Source of the DNA: Clostridia bacterium
Lineage (GTDB): Bacteria; Bacillota; Clostridia; Oscillospirales; Acutalibacteraceae
DNA: 64,000 nt
Assembly (NCBI GenBank): GCA_017550625.1
Contig: JAFZOL010000045.1
Location: 1-64,000 of the forward strand
Direction of reading: 5' to 3'
How positions within the stretch are numbered: the stretch's first letter is position 1; every line of letters starts with the position of its first letter. The translations under genes were made by a program, and so were the position numbers. The notes beneath the pieces were generated by a model, which saw only the letters and a program-made list of their open reading frames with translations, was not told the DNA's origin and did not search any database. Below, one piece after another: positions 27,536 through 35,835 of the stretch.

Positions 27536-30394
27536 ATGGGAAACGGATACCCGAAGGACCATAAAGAAAAGCTCGACGCGCTGCGAAAGAAAGTGTTCCG
27601 CCCCTGCGGCACGCTCAAGGTCAGCGTAAGCGGTAGCCGCGAGCCGGTGCCGCCTGAGAAGAAAGAATCGCTCAAATACCGGCCCATCCTGCCCGGCGGC
27701 GTGTGGGCGGCGCGCGTGTACGACTGCGCGTGGTTCCATATCACCGGCGACCTGCCCGCGGATTGGACGGAGAAACCTTACGTCGCCCTCATCAACATCG
27801 GTGGCGAGGGGCTCGTATACGCCAACGACGGCACGCCTTACGAGATGGTCACGTTCAAGATGAACCCCGTGGATTCGCTCTCGGCCGAGCGCGGCAAAAA
27901 CACCGTCCGCGTGACCGACGCGATCGTGAAAAACGGCAAAATCGATTTCTATATGGACGCCGGCTTCAACGGCGCCTTCTCGCTCGCCCCGTTCGGCGCG
28001 GGGGTGCTTCGGTACGCCCGCCTTGCCGAACGCGACGACGGATACTACGCGTTTTACTACGACTATCTCGCCGTCCTATCGCTTTACGCCGACCTGCCGG
28101 AGGGCGAGGGCGCTGAGATGCTGACTTCGCTTAATAAGGCTTACGATACCGCGATGGCGGGCGACGTCGCGGCGGCGCGCGACCTTTTGCGCCCCGTGCT
28201 GACCGCGGGCCCGACGGACTTTACATTGTACGCCGTGGGGCACTCGCACCTCGACCTCGCGTGGCTCTGGCCCGTGCGCGAAACGAAACGCAAATCCGCC
28301 CGCACGTTCACAAAGCAGCTCAACAACATTGAGAAATATCCTTCGTACATTTACGGCGCGTCGCAGCCGTGGCAGTTCGAGTATCTCAAAAACAATCAGC
28401 CCGCGATCTGGGAACGCATTAAAACCGAGGTCGCGAACGGCAGAATCGAGCCGCAGGGCGGCATGTACGTGGAGGCCGACACCAACATTTCGGGCGGCGA
28501 GGCGCTGATCCGCCAGCTTTATTACGGCAAGACCTTTTTCCGCGAGGCCTTCGGCAAGGAGATGAAGATCTGCTGGCTGCCGGACGTGTTCGGCTACAAC
28601 GGCAACCTGCCGCAGATTCTGAAGGGGGCTGGCGTCCCGTATTTCTTCACGATCAAGCTCTCGTGGAACGAGCACAACAAGTTCCCGCACCGCTCGTTCA
28701 ACTGGCGCGGCATCGACGGCAGCGAGGTGCTCGTGCACATGGCGCCCGACGAAGACTATAACTCGAGCGCCCTGCCGTCCTCCACGCGCCACGCGTACCG
28801 CAACTACCCCGAAAAGGACTTGTCGCGCGAGGCGCTCTACGTCTACGGCGTCGGCGACGGCGGCGGCGGGCCGGGCGAGCCCTTCATCGAGCTTCTCACG
28901 CGCCAGAAAACCCTCGCCGATACGCCTCAGGTCAGATTCTCGTCCGCGATCGATTTCTTCGAAAAGCTTGAAACGTACCGCGAAAAGCTGCCGTCGTATC
29001 AGGGCGAATTGTATCTCGAAAAGCATCAGGGCACCTACACCACGCAGGGGCGCAACAAGCGCTTTAACCGCAAGACCGAATACGCCCTTGAGGACCTCGA
29101 GACGCTGTGCTCGGCGGCGTGGCTCAAAGGCCGCCCCTACCCGCAGGCAAAGCTCGACGCGTGGTGGAAAGAGGCGCTGCTCTATCAGTTCCACGACATC
29201 ATTCCGGGCAGCTCGGTCAACAGGGTGTATAAGGAGTCGACGGCCCGCTACCGCGTGATGCTCGACGGGATCGAAGCGGAAAAGCGCGAAGCCCTGCGCT
29301 TTTTGGCGGGAGAAGGGGAGCAGAAGCTCGTCTACGACCCGCTCACGTTCGGGGCGTACCCCGAACCGGACGAAAAAGACGACGACCGGCTGTTCGTGAG
29401 CGGCGACTATATGAAAAACCGCTATTTGTCCGTCACGTTCGCTTCCGACGGCGAGATAACGTCGCTCAGGTCCGCCGACGGCACCGAGTTCGCGGCGGGG
29501 CGGCTCAACAGCCTCCGTCTCTTCTACGACAAGCCGCTCTATTTCAACGCCTGGGACATCGACTGGAAGTATCACGACCGCCCCGGCGTCACGCTCAAGG
29601 CCTATAAACACGAGCTGAGAAAAGAGAAGTCGCGCGTCACAAGGATCAACTACTACCGCCACGGCCTGACGACGGTGAAGCAGGAAGTGAGCCTCGGCAC
29701 GGACGACGATTTCGTCACCGTGAAAACCGAAGCCGACTGGCACGAGCTGTTCCGGATGCTGCGCGCCGAGTTCCTGCCCGCCGTGGAGGCAAAGGAAGTC
29801 GCCTGCGACATCCAATACGGCACGATCCGGCGCTCCGCCCTCGACCGCACGCCCGTTGAAAAGGCGCAGTTCGAGATCTGCGCGCAGAAATACGTGGACG
29901 TGTCGGACGGCGAAAAGGGCTTTTCACTGATGAACGACTGCAAATACGGCCACAGGGTCAAAGAGGGGCTCGTGTCGCTCAGTCTCCTGCGCGCGCCGGT
30001 GTTCCCGGACCCGCGCGCCGACCGCGGCAAACACGAGTTTACCTACGCCCTCTATCCGCACCGGGGGGCGCTTTCAAAGGACACCCTCGCCCGCGCCTAC
30101 CGGCTCAACAAGCCCCCCGTCCCGTTCGCCGGGGCAAACGGCTTCGGGCCGCTCGTCACCGTGGATAACGACGAAATCGTGATCGAGCTCGTGAAAAAGG
30201 CGTATCGCGGCGACGCCCTTGTCGCGCGCCTCTATGAGTCGCAGGGGAGAGAGGCTTCTGCCGCGCTCACGGCGAGCTTCAACTTCCGCGAAGCGTACGA
30301 GACCGACCTCATGGAAGAAAACGCGCGTCAAACCGACCTAAAGCGCCTCAATTTCCGTCCCTATGAGATCAAAACGATCCTGTTTGTAATTTAA
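27536..30394 (+). CDS. GH38 alpha-mannosidase
   Basis: 952 aa from the ATG at 27536, 7 bases after GGGAGG. A beta-sandwich N-terminal domain precedes the GH38 catalytic domain with HSHLDLAWLWPVRETKR near residues 233-250 (zinc His and Asp) and WLPDVFGYNGNLPQIL near 345 (nucleophile Asp). The C-terminal half is the usual all-beta region. No signal peptide, so it should hydrolyse imported alpha-mannosides in the cytosol, releasing mannose. Its place directly behind a GPH symporter fits this. N-glycan or mannan fragments from diet or host are plausible substrates. Confidence 0.93.
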   Translation: MGNGYPKDHKEKLDALRKKVFRPCGTLKVSVSGSREPVPPEKKESLKYRPILPGGVWAARVYDCAWFHITGDLPADWTEKPYVALINIGGEGLVYANDGTPYEMVTFKMNPVDSLSAERGKNTVRVTDAIVKNGKIDFYMDAGFNGAFSLAPFGAGVLRYARLAERDDGYYAFYYDYLAVLSLYADLPEGEGAEMLTSLNKAYDTAMAGDVAAARDLLRPVLTAGPTDFTLYAVGHSHLDLAWLWPVRETKRKSARTFTKQLNNIEKYPSYIYGASQPWQFEYLKNNQPAIWERIKTEVANGRIEPQGGMYVEADTNISGGEALIRQLYYGKTFFREAFGKEMKICWLPDVFGYNGNLPQILKGAGVPYFFTIKLSWNEHNKFPHRSFNWRGIDGSEVLVHMAPDEDYNSSALPSSTRHAYRNYPEKDLSREALYVYGVGDGGGGPGEPFIELLTRQKTLADTPQVRFSSAIDFFEKLETYREKLPSYQGELYLEKHQGTYTTQGRNKRFNRKTEYALEDLETLCSAAWLKGRPYPQAKLDAWWKEALLYQFHDIIPGSSVNRVYKESTARYRVMLDGIEAEKREALRFLAGEGEQKLVYDPLTFGAYPEPDEKDDDRLFVSGDYMKNRYLSVTFASDGEITSLRSADGTEFAAGRLNSLRLFYDKPLYFNAWDIDWKYHDRPGVTLKAYKHELRKEKSRVTRINYYRHGLTTVKQEVSLGTDDDFVTVKTEADWHELFRMLRAEFLPAVEAKEVACDIQYGTIRRSALDRTPVEKAQFEICAQKYVDVSDGEKGFSLMNDCKYGHRVKEGLVSLSLLRAPVFPDPRADRGKHEFTYALYPHRGALSKDTLARAYRLNKPPVPFAGANGFGPLVTVDNDEIVIELVKKAYRGDALVARLYESQGREASAALTASFNFREAYETDLMEENARQTDLKRLNFRPYEIKTILFVI

Positions 30395-30407
30395 GGAGGG
30401 CTCTGTG

Positions 30408-32306
30408 ATGCTGAAAAAAACCGTTTCGCTCCTGTTGTGCCTTATGCTGCTCGTTGGCACGCTGCCCGCGGTGTTCGCCGAGGGCAGCGAAGTCGTGCTC
30501 CTCTCGAAGGCCGTGTCCGCCGAGATCGTGATCCCGGTGAGGGCCTCGGCGCAGGAGCAAAAAGCCGCCGAGATCCTGTCGCGGTATCTCGAAGAGATCA
30601 CGGGCGTGGCCGTGCCGGTCGTGGCCGACCTCGCCGCCGACAGGCAGATCATCCTCGAAACCGACCCCGAAATGCGGGAAGAGGCCTACGTCCTCGCCGA
30701 GAAAAACGGGATGTTCCGTATCACGGGCGGCGGCAAGCGCGGCGTGCTTTACGGGGCGTTCGCCTTTCTCGAAAAGCTGTGCGGCTGCCGGTGGTACGTC
30801 AACGACGCGTTCCTGATTCCGTCGGCGGACGAGATTTCCGTGCCCGCGGGGTACAGTTTCAGCTACACTCCGTATTTCGAGTACCGCGAGACCGACTGGG
30901 GCGGCCGCACGAACCCCGAATTCAGCGCGGCGCTGAGCGTCAACGGCGGCAACGTGAATATCCCGCCCGAGGAGCTCGGCGGCGCGATCGGCTATTTTTC
31001 GGGCTATTTCGCGCACACGCTTTCGACGTGCTTCTGCAGCGCCGCCACATATTTCGACGCGCACCCCGAATATTTCGCCCTCAGGGACGGCAAGCGCACG
31101 CCGAACCAGCTATGCCTGACGAATCCCGACGTGCTTCGCATCGTCACCGACGAGGTGCTCGATTTGCTTAAATCCCGCCACGACCCGACGCAGTCGGTGC
31201 AGATATTATCCCTGACGCAGCACGACAACGGCGACTACTGCACCTGCCAAACGTGCAAGGCGCTCGACGACAAAAACGGCTCGCAGTCGGGCACTATGCT
31301 CACGTTCGTGAACGCCGTGGCGGACGCCGTGAAGCAGGCGGGCTACGACAACGTGGCGATCGACACCTTTGCCTATCAGTATACGCGGCAGGCGCCCACC
31401 AACGTGGTCCCGCGCGACAACGTGATCGTGCGCCTTTGTTCCATCGAGTGCTGCTTCGGGCACCCGCTCGACGACCCCGATTGCGAAGAGAACGCGAAGT
31501 TCATGAAGGACCTCGCGGACTGGTCGAAGATCTGCGACCACCTTTACGTGTGGGATTACGGCACGAATTACAGCGAATATATCACGTTCTTTCCGAATTT
31601 CAACGTGATGCAGAAGAACATGCAGATCTTTTACGAGCACAACGTCAAGGGCGTGTTCGGCGAGGGCAACTCGCAGACCGCGTGGTGCGACGGCGAGTTC
31701 AAGGACCTCAGGCTCTATCTGCAGGCCAAGCTCATGCAGGACCCCTATATGGATTTCGAAAGCGAGCTTGACGGTTTTCTTCAGTTCTATTACGGCGATG
31801 GTTGGGAGAGCATCAAGACATTCATCCTTGAGTGCAGTGATAAGGGCGTCACGGCGCGTAAGCACGTGGGCATTTTCGACCGCGCGAAGGGCTCGCTGCC
31901 CGGCGTCAAGCTCAAAGATATCGACCGCTACGACGCCCTCTGGGCCGAGGCCGAGGCCGGGGCGCGGACCGACGAGCAGCTCGCCCGCGTCAAGCGCTCC
32001 GAGTTTTGCTGGCGCTATTGGAAATGCGCGAACAACAGGGGCGAGTTTTCGGTCCTGCACACGCTTTATCAGCGCATGAAGGCGCGCGACGACCTCTATC
32101 TCGACCTCGTGGACGCGGGTACCACGATTTTGGGCGAAACGAACCGCAAGCGCGCCCTGTCGGACTGCTACGCCCTGCATCTGTTGCGCATCCCGTTCTG
32201 CTGGACCACGCTCTACGACGACCCGTTCTGGGATTTCATCAGCCCCTACGTCGTCACAATTTACCGCAACCTCGGCGCGCTCTACGCGTTTACGGATATG
32301 GTTTGA
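30408..32306 (+). CDS. Secreted DUF4838 protein, GH20/GH67-like N-terminal fold
   Basis: 632 aa from the ATG at 30408, 8 bases after AAGGAGG; a GTG precedes it at 30405. A signal peptide (MLKKTVSLLLCLMLLVGTLPAVFA) leads into an N-terminal domain (LSRYLEEITG, ILETDPEM, RGVLYGAFAFLEK) like the non-catalytic domain of hexosaminidases and alpha-glucuronidases, then the DUF4838 barrel (QHDNGDYCTCQTCKALDD, GFHPLDDP-type and VFGEGNSQTAWCDGEFKDLR segments). DUF4838 proteins are found in glycan loci; activity is presumed glycosidic. It closes the mannoside operon, 13 bases after the GH38 gene. Confidence 0.82.
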   Translation: MLKKTVSLLLCLMLLVGTLPAVFAEGSEVVLLSKAVSAEIVIPVRASAQEQKAAEILSRYLEEITGVAVPVVADLAADRQIILETDPEMREEAYVLAEKNGMFRITGGGKRGVLYGAFAFLEKLCGCRWYVNDAFLIPSADEISVPAGYSFSYTPYFEYRETDWGGRTNPEFSAALSVNGGNVNIPPEELGGAIGYFSGYFAHTLSTCFCSAATYFDAHPEYFALRDGKRTPNQLCLTNPDVLRIVTDEVLDLLKSRHDPTQSVQILSLTQHDNGDYCTCQTCKALDDKNGSQSGTMLTFVNAVADAVKQAGYDNVAIDTFAYQYTRQAPTNVVPRDNVIVRLCSIECCFGHPLDDPDCEENAKFMKDLADWSKICDHLYVWDYGTNYSEYITFFPNFNVMQKNMQIFYEHNVKGVFGEGNSQTAWCDGEFKDLRLYLQAKLMQDPYMDFESELDGFLQFYYGDGWESIKTFILECSDKGVTARKHVGIFDRAKGSLPGVKLKDIDRYDALWAEAEAGARTDEQLARVKRSEFCWRYWKCANNRGEFSVLHTLYQRMKARDDLYLDLVDAGTTILGETNRKRALSDCYALHLLRIPFCWTTLYDDPFWDFISPYVVTIYRNLGALYAFTDMV

Positions 32307-32324
32307 CCGTTCACAGACAAAACA

Positions 32325-32352
32325 AAAGCCGGACCTGAAGTCCGGCTTTTCT
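32325..32352 (+). terminator. Bidirectional terminator
   Basis: AAAAGCCGGAC/GTCCGGCTTTT hairpin between convergent operons. Confidence 0.8.
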
Positions 32353-32358
32353 TGTTTG

Positions 32359-32802
32359 TCAGGAGTGTTTTTGAGCGTTTCTCCATTGTGAAAATGCTTC
32401 TCCGTGTATCTCTGCGAGCTTCTCATCCCACTCGATCGCGTCCCGCAAATCTTTTTCGAGCTTTTTTGCGTATTCCGGCGGGGATATGACGCTTTTTTTG
32501 AATTTCACGTGCTGTTCTCCCCCGAAACACGCGTGGCACCAGAAGTTGCGCGCCTGCCGGATGCCGTCAAGGCACGCAAGATCGTCCTCGGAAAAGAGGA
32601 CGCGGTTCGTCTCTTTCTGCGAGGTCCGGATCTTATGGATCAAAGCGCCGAAAGAATCGTTTTCATACGTATCGAGACCGGCGTACCATTGGTCGTGATT
32701 ATCGGCATATATCACGGCGCAGGCGCCTCTCAGTCGCATTTCGATCAGCTGATAGTATTCGATCACTCTGCTGTGGTGATCGCGGAAAACACTTTCAGTC
32801 AT
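32359..32802 (-). CDS. HEPN-like protein of unknown function
   Basis: 147 aa, helical, cytosolic. A central motif QARNFWCHACF contains Arg-x4-His, the spacing of the HEPN ribonuclease active site, and the preceding helix (VIEYYQLIEMRLRGACAVIY) would fit the HEPN four-helix bundle. I have not confirmed the family. It starts at 32802, overlapping the stop of the alpha/beta hydrolase gene by 4 bases (translational coupling). It is the last gene of the 35105-32359 operon. No nucleotidyltransferase (MNT) partner is adjacent, which weakens a toxin-antitoxin reading. Confidence 0.5.
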   Translation of the reverse strand: MTESVFRDHHSRVIEYYQLIEMRLRGACAVIYADNHDQWYAGLDTYENDSFGALIHKIRTSQKETNRVLFSEDDLACLDGIRQARNFWCHACFGGEQHVKFKKSVISPPEYAKKLEKDLRDAIEWDEKLAEIHGEAFSQWRNAQKHS

Positions 32803-33611
32803 TGTTTATCCTCCTGCAAAAACCGGAACACGCGGTCATAGAAATCCTTCGCCTCTTCATAGGCCGCGTGGCCGAGGCCGGGATAGAGATAGAGTTCGCT
32901 GTTTTTGATTTTCTCATTGAGCTCGCGGCTCGCCGCCGCCCCCACGACGTCGTCCGCTTCTCCGCCGAGGATGAGCGCGGGGCAGGATATCTCCGAAAGC
33001 CTGTCGCTTTCGTCAAACGACAAGATCGCCCGCGCGTTGATGAAAAACCGCCGGTAGTCCTTCGGCTTGCCGATATGCCCGAGGAAGGGATAGGTCTTTC
33101 TCAGCCTTTTGAGCCGGGCGGGGGAGTAGCTGTGCTCCGCCGTGTCGATCATCAGGCTTTTGTGGTCGCCCGCCTCGGCGAAGCCGATCCACGTTTCCAC
33201 CCGTTCGCGGATGAGGGGATTAACGCCCGGCGCGGTCACCGCGAGGGCGAGCTTTTCCACGAGCGCCGGGTGCTCCAACGCGAGCGAGATCGCGATCATG
33301 CCGCCCTCGGATACGCCGAGCACGGCGGCTCTTTCAACGCCGAGCTTTCTGAGCGCGGAGGCGAGGTCGTTCGCCATGTCCTTGATCGAATAACCGTCGG
33401 GCATGTCGTTCTTCCGGCTGAACATATAGGTCGTGTACGTCTCTTCGATCGGCTTATAGGGCCCCGCGAGCAGCAGAGCCTTGCCCTCCACGGTCGCGAG
33501 GCCGTCCGAGAGCCCCGGCAGCACCACGAGCGTCTTTTCGCCGCGCCCGAAGCGGGCGTAACACATCTCCGTGCCGCCGAGCTTCACTGTTCCGTTCTTC
33601 GCGAGGACCAT
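32799..33611 (-). CDS. Alpha/beta-fold hydrolase
   Basis: 270 aa, no signal peptide. The nucleophile elbow GVSEGGMIA holds the catalytic Ser (near residue 98). Further family marks are the strand LVVLPGLSDG before it, an Asp in GGEADDVVGA and a His in GLGHAAYEEAKDF near the end, giving a full Ser-Asp-His triad. Substrate unknown; small esters or lactones are usual. It is flanked in the operon by the Mn-pyrophosphatase gene (40 bases upstream) and the coupled HEPN-like gene. Confidence 0.82.
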   Translation of the reverse strand: MVLAKNGTVKLGGTEMCYARFGRGEKTLVVLPGLSDGLATVEGKALLLAGPYKPIEETYTTYMFSRKNDMPDGYSIKDMANDLASALRKLGVERAAVLGVSEGGMIAISLALEHPALVEKLALAVTAPGVNPLIRERVETWIGFAEAGDHKSLMIDTAEHSYSPARLKRLRKTYPFLGHIGKPKDYRRFFINARAILSFDESDRLSEISCPALILGGEADDVVGAAASRELNEKIKNSELYLYPGLGHAAYEEAKDFYDRVFRFLQEDKQ

Positions 33612-33650
33612 ATTCTTCCTCCGTTCTGCGTTCCGGTTTCGGGGGAGGGC

Positions 33651-34781
33651 TCACTCGTGCGGATGCGCGCCGAGATAATCCGTGAGCCCCGGCACGAATT
33701 TGGTCTTTCTGCCGAGGCCGTCGCCCCGGAAGATGAACGCCGTGCCGTTATATTCGTCGTAGAACGGGAACGCCGCCTCGATCATCTCCTTCGAGCGTTC
33801 GTCCGCGGGCACGATATAGTCGGTCTTCTGCCCGTTCTCGCGGATGCCCACGCCCGCGTACATCAGGTCCACGCCCTGTTTTTTCAGGCACGCGGGCAGG
33901 GTCTCGGCCATACGCTCTGCGAGCGCCGCGGCAGACTCCTCGTCAATGGCGTTCACGAGGCCGATGCCGAAGGTCACGCCCGACGCCTCGTATTCCTTAT
34001 AGTCCGAGAAGAAGATCTCTTCATTGCTCATGCCCGCGTACGACAGCTTTTCGGCGTGCAGCGCGCGGTAAAACGCGTCTGTGTCGTCGATCTCCGCCGT
34101 TTTCGCGAGCGTCTCAACGGCTTTTCTGTCGGCGTCGGTGACGGTGGAGCCGGTCAGGTTGTCGGTGTCCGAGAGCACGGCCCCGAGCAGCAGGCAGGCG
34201 GTGGGCCTGTCGAGCTCCACGCCGTAGTTTAAGTAGTCGAGCCACACGATCGTGGCGGTCGCGCCGATGGGCCTTGCCTCATACACCACCTGATGGCCGG
34301 TCGTGAGGCTGCCGACGCCGTGGTGGTCGAGCACGCCCACAACGTGGGCGTCGGTCATGTCCTCGGCGGCCTGCGCGTATTCGCTGTGGTCCACGAGAAA
34401 GATCGAAAGCCCCGCGGCGCTCTCCAATACGGGCGGCGCTTCAACGCCCGCCGTTTCGAGGATATAGGCGGTCTCGTGGTTTAATTCGGCCGTGACCGCC
34501 GCCTCGGCCTTATAGCCGAGGGCAGTGAGGAGCTTCGCGTAGGCGATCGCGCTGCACACGGTGTCCGAATCGGGGCTCTTGTGCCCGATCACGTACACGG
34601 GGCCGTCGCCGACGCTCATGTTCGCGATCGACGCGCGGTTGAGCGACTGCAGCGTCTCGCGTTCGGCGAGCGTCTCTTTCCGCGCAACGCTCCTGCCGAA
34701 GAAAAACCCGGCCGCAGCCGCGCCGCAGATCGCGGCGATCAGAAGCAATGCGAACACGATTTTGAGTTTCTTGCTTTTCAT
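33651..34781 (-). CDS. ppaC: Membrane-anchored family II (Mn-dependent) inorganic pyrophosphatase
   Basis: 376 aa. The DHH-family metal ligands are all present: His67, Asp71 and Asp73 (GHKSPDSD), Asp131-His132 (LVDHSE) and Asp152-His153-His154 (LDHHG). The DHHA2 domain ends with GRKTKFVP where cytosolic enzymes usually have SRKKQ. Soluble family II enzymes have about 310 residues; here 60 extra N-terminal residues begin with a basic stretch and a 20-residue hydrophobic segment (IVFALLLIAAICGAAAAGFF), a signal anchor. The enzyme should therefore act outside the membrane, which is unusual. It may instead hydrolyse another phospho-substrate. Confidence 0.83.
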   Translation of the reverse strand: MKSKKLKIVFALLLIAAICGAAAAGFFFGRSVARKETLAERETLQSLNRASIANMSVGDGPVYVIGHKSPDSDTVCSAIAYAKLLTALGYKAEAAVTAELNHETAYILETAGVEAPPVLESAAGLSIFLVDHSEYAQAAEDMTDAHVVGVLDHHGVGSLTTGHQVVYEARPIGATATIVWLDYLNYGVELDRPTACLLLGAVLSDTDNLTGSTVTDADRKAVETLAKTAEIDDTDAFYRALHAEKLSYAGMSNEEIFFSDYKEYEASGVTFGIGLVNAIDEESAAALAERMAETLPACLKKQGVDLMYAGVGIRENGQKTDYIVPADERSKEMIEAAFPFYDEYNGTAFIFRGDGLGRKTKFVPGLTDYLGAHPHE

Positions 34782-34784
34782 AAT

Positions 34785-35105
34785 TTACTCCTCTCTGTCC
34801 GAAGCGGAGAACAGCCCCGCCTCGAGCTCGGCGGCCGCCGATAGATCGTCGTACCGCACGTAGAACCGCACGCTCTCGAACAGCGCCCCTGCGCGCAGCG
34901 CCATGCCGGCGCCGAGCACGTTTTTCTGCATGAAGGGGATATGCTCCTGTTTCAGCGCGTCGGCGAGCAGGCCGCTCCAGATATATTCCTTCTCCGTCAG
35001 AAAGCACACGTCGTCGGGTTTTACGTCGCGTTTGGCTTTTCTGCCGCAATTGGGGCAGCGCGCGCCGTCGAACGGCAGGCAGCACGTTTCACAGTACCGT
35101 GGCAT
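34785..35105 (-). CDS. Zinc-ribbon plus DUF2007-like protein
   Basis: 106 aa. Two Cys pairs (YCETCCLPF and CPNCGRKAK, residues 4-22) make a zinc ribbon. Residues 35-95 resemble DUF2007 (WSGLLADALKQEHIPFMQKN, then VRFYVRYDDLSAAAELEAG), a small ferredoxin-like fold proposed for signalling. No membrane segment. It is the first gene of the minus-strand operon and its stop is 3 bases before the start of the pyrophosphatase gene. Confidence 0.7.
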   Translation of the reverse strand: MPRYCETCCLPFDGARCPNCGRKAKRDVKPDDVCFLTEKEYIWSGLLADALKQEHIPFMQKNVLGAGMALRAGALFESVRFYVRYDDLSAAAELEAGLFSASDREE

Positions 35106-35137
35106 GGGCTTCGCTCCCTTCGAATCCGGTTTTCTTT

Positions 35138-35166
35138 ATTATACCGCATATCCCGCGCGTTTGCAA
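35138..35166 (-). promoter_or_regulatory. Promoter, TTGCAA-N17-TATAAT
   Basis: Hexamers at 35161-35166 and 35138-35143; drives the operon 35105-32359. Its -35 lies 32 bases from that of the divergent promoter at 35199. Confidence 0.8.
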
Positions 35167-35198
35167 TTCCCAAATCGCGGGCGTTTTGCAGCGGGCAC

Positions 35199-35227
35199 TT
35201 GCAAACGCCCGCCCGATATGGTAGTAT
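35199..35227 (+). promoter_or_regulatory. Promoter, TTGCAA-N17-TAGTAT
   Basis: Hexamers at 35199-35204 and 35222-35227, 33 bases before the 93-aa tail protein. Confidence 0.7.
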
Positions 35228-35260
35228 TTTTATGAGATCTGTTTTGCGGAGGGGGTTACG

Positions 35261-35542
35261 ATGCTGAAAAAACGGCTTTGCGTCCTTTTGTGCCTCGTGC
35301 GCGCGACCGAGACCCCCGCGAGGACCGCCGTCCCGCCGGAGGAGCCCACCGAACCGGCGACGGAGCCCGTCACCGAGCCCCCGACCGAGCCCGTGACGGA
35401 GCCTTCGACGGAGCCGCAGGGCTGCACGCACATCTGCCATTCGACGAACCCGTTCTACCGCATCGTGTGGCGGGTGCTGAACACGGTCTATAAGCTCTTC
35501 CGGATCAACAAGACCTGTTCCTGCGGCGCCGAACACTGGTGA
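35261..35542 (+). CDS. Mini secreted protein: signal, TEP repeat, Cys-rich tail
   Basis: 93 aa. It opens with a short signal-like stretch (MLKKRLCVLLCLV) that lacks the usual Ala-x-Ala site. A 30-residue Thr-Glu-Pro repeat follows, then a 39-residue tail: CTHICHS, an aromatic amphipathic helix (FYRIVWRVLNTVYKLFRI) and a second Cys pair CSCGAEHW at the very end. There is no room for a functional domain, so it is either a free-standing tail or a gene with an internal deletion that joined the two ends. It has its own good promoter and GGAGGGGG ribosome site, so it is probably expressed. The tail is a distant relative of those at 1598 and 21868. Confidence 0.6.
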   Translation: MLKKRLCVLLCLVRATETPARTAVPPEEPTEPATEPVTEPPTEPVTEPSTEPQGCTHICHSTNPFYRIVWRVLNTVYKLFRINKTCSCGAEHW

Positions 35543-35577
35543 GCGCCCGGCAGCGTTCAAAAAACCGCGTTCCCGTG

Positions 35578-35690
35578 TTGACAAAAGTTGATAAGGGCGT
35601 ATTTTATGCAGGGTACGGTGTATCTCAATAGGTGAGGTACACCGTATTTAATCTCCATCAGGCGGACTCCGCGCGGGTCCGCTGTTTTTT
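35578..35690 (+). ncRNA. Candidate small RNA or leader with two hairpins
   Basis: TTGACA at 35578-35583 is followed 16-17 bases later by TATTTT/ATTTTA. Then come a 14-bp hairpin (35614-35646, one G-U pair) and a second hairpin ending in a T run (35662-35690). No frame fits. It could equally be the 3' untranslated end of the mini-protein gene plus its terminator. Confidence 0.35.
35662..35690 (+). terminator. Intrinsic terminator
   Basis: GCGGAC/GTCCGC stem with a CG-rich loop followed by TGTTTTTT. Confidence 0.7.
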
Positions 35691-35708
35691 ATTTTCCGCG
35701 TATCTCGG

Positions 35709-35737
35709 TTGACATATCGGCATCGTATGGATATTAT
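35709..35737 (+). promoter_or_regulatory. Promoter of the sigma factor gene, TTGACA-N17-TATTAT
   Basis: Hexamers at 35709-35714 and 35732-35737; about 98 bases before the chosen TTG start. Confidence 0.7.
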
Positions 35738-35835
35738 CAAAAAAAGCAAAACTTTCGGCAGATTACGATCGATCCGATCGAATTGTTATGCGGAGATCGC
35801 GATATCCGAGACGTAACGGAGAGGAGGAGCCGTCC

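Noticed and set aside
28076-29815. 579-codon frame opposite the GH38 gene
   Set aside because: Antisense of a clear alpha-mannosidase; no motif and shadow-type composition.
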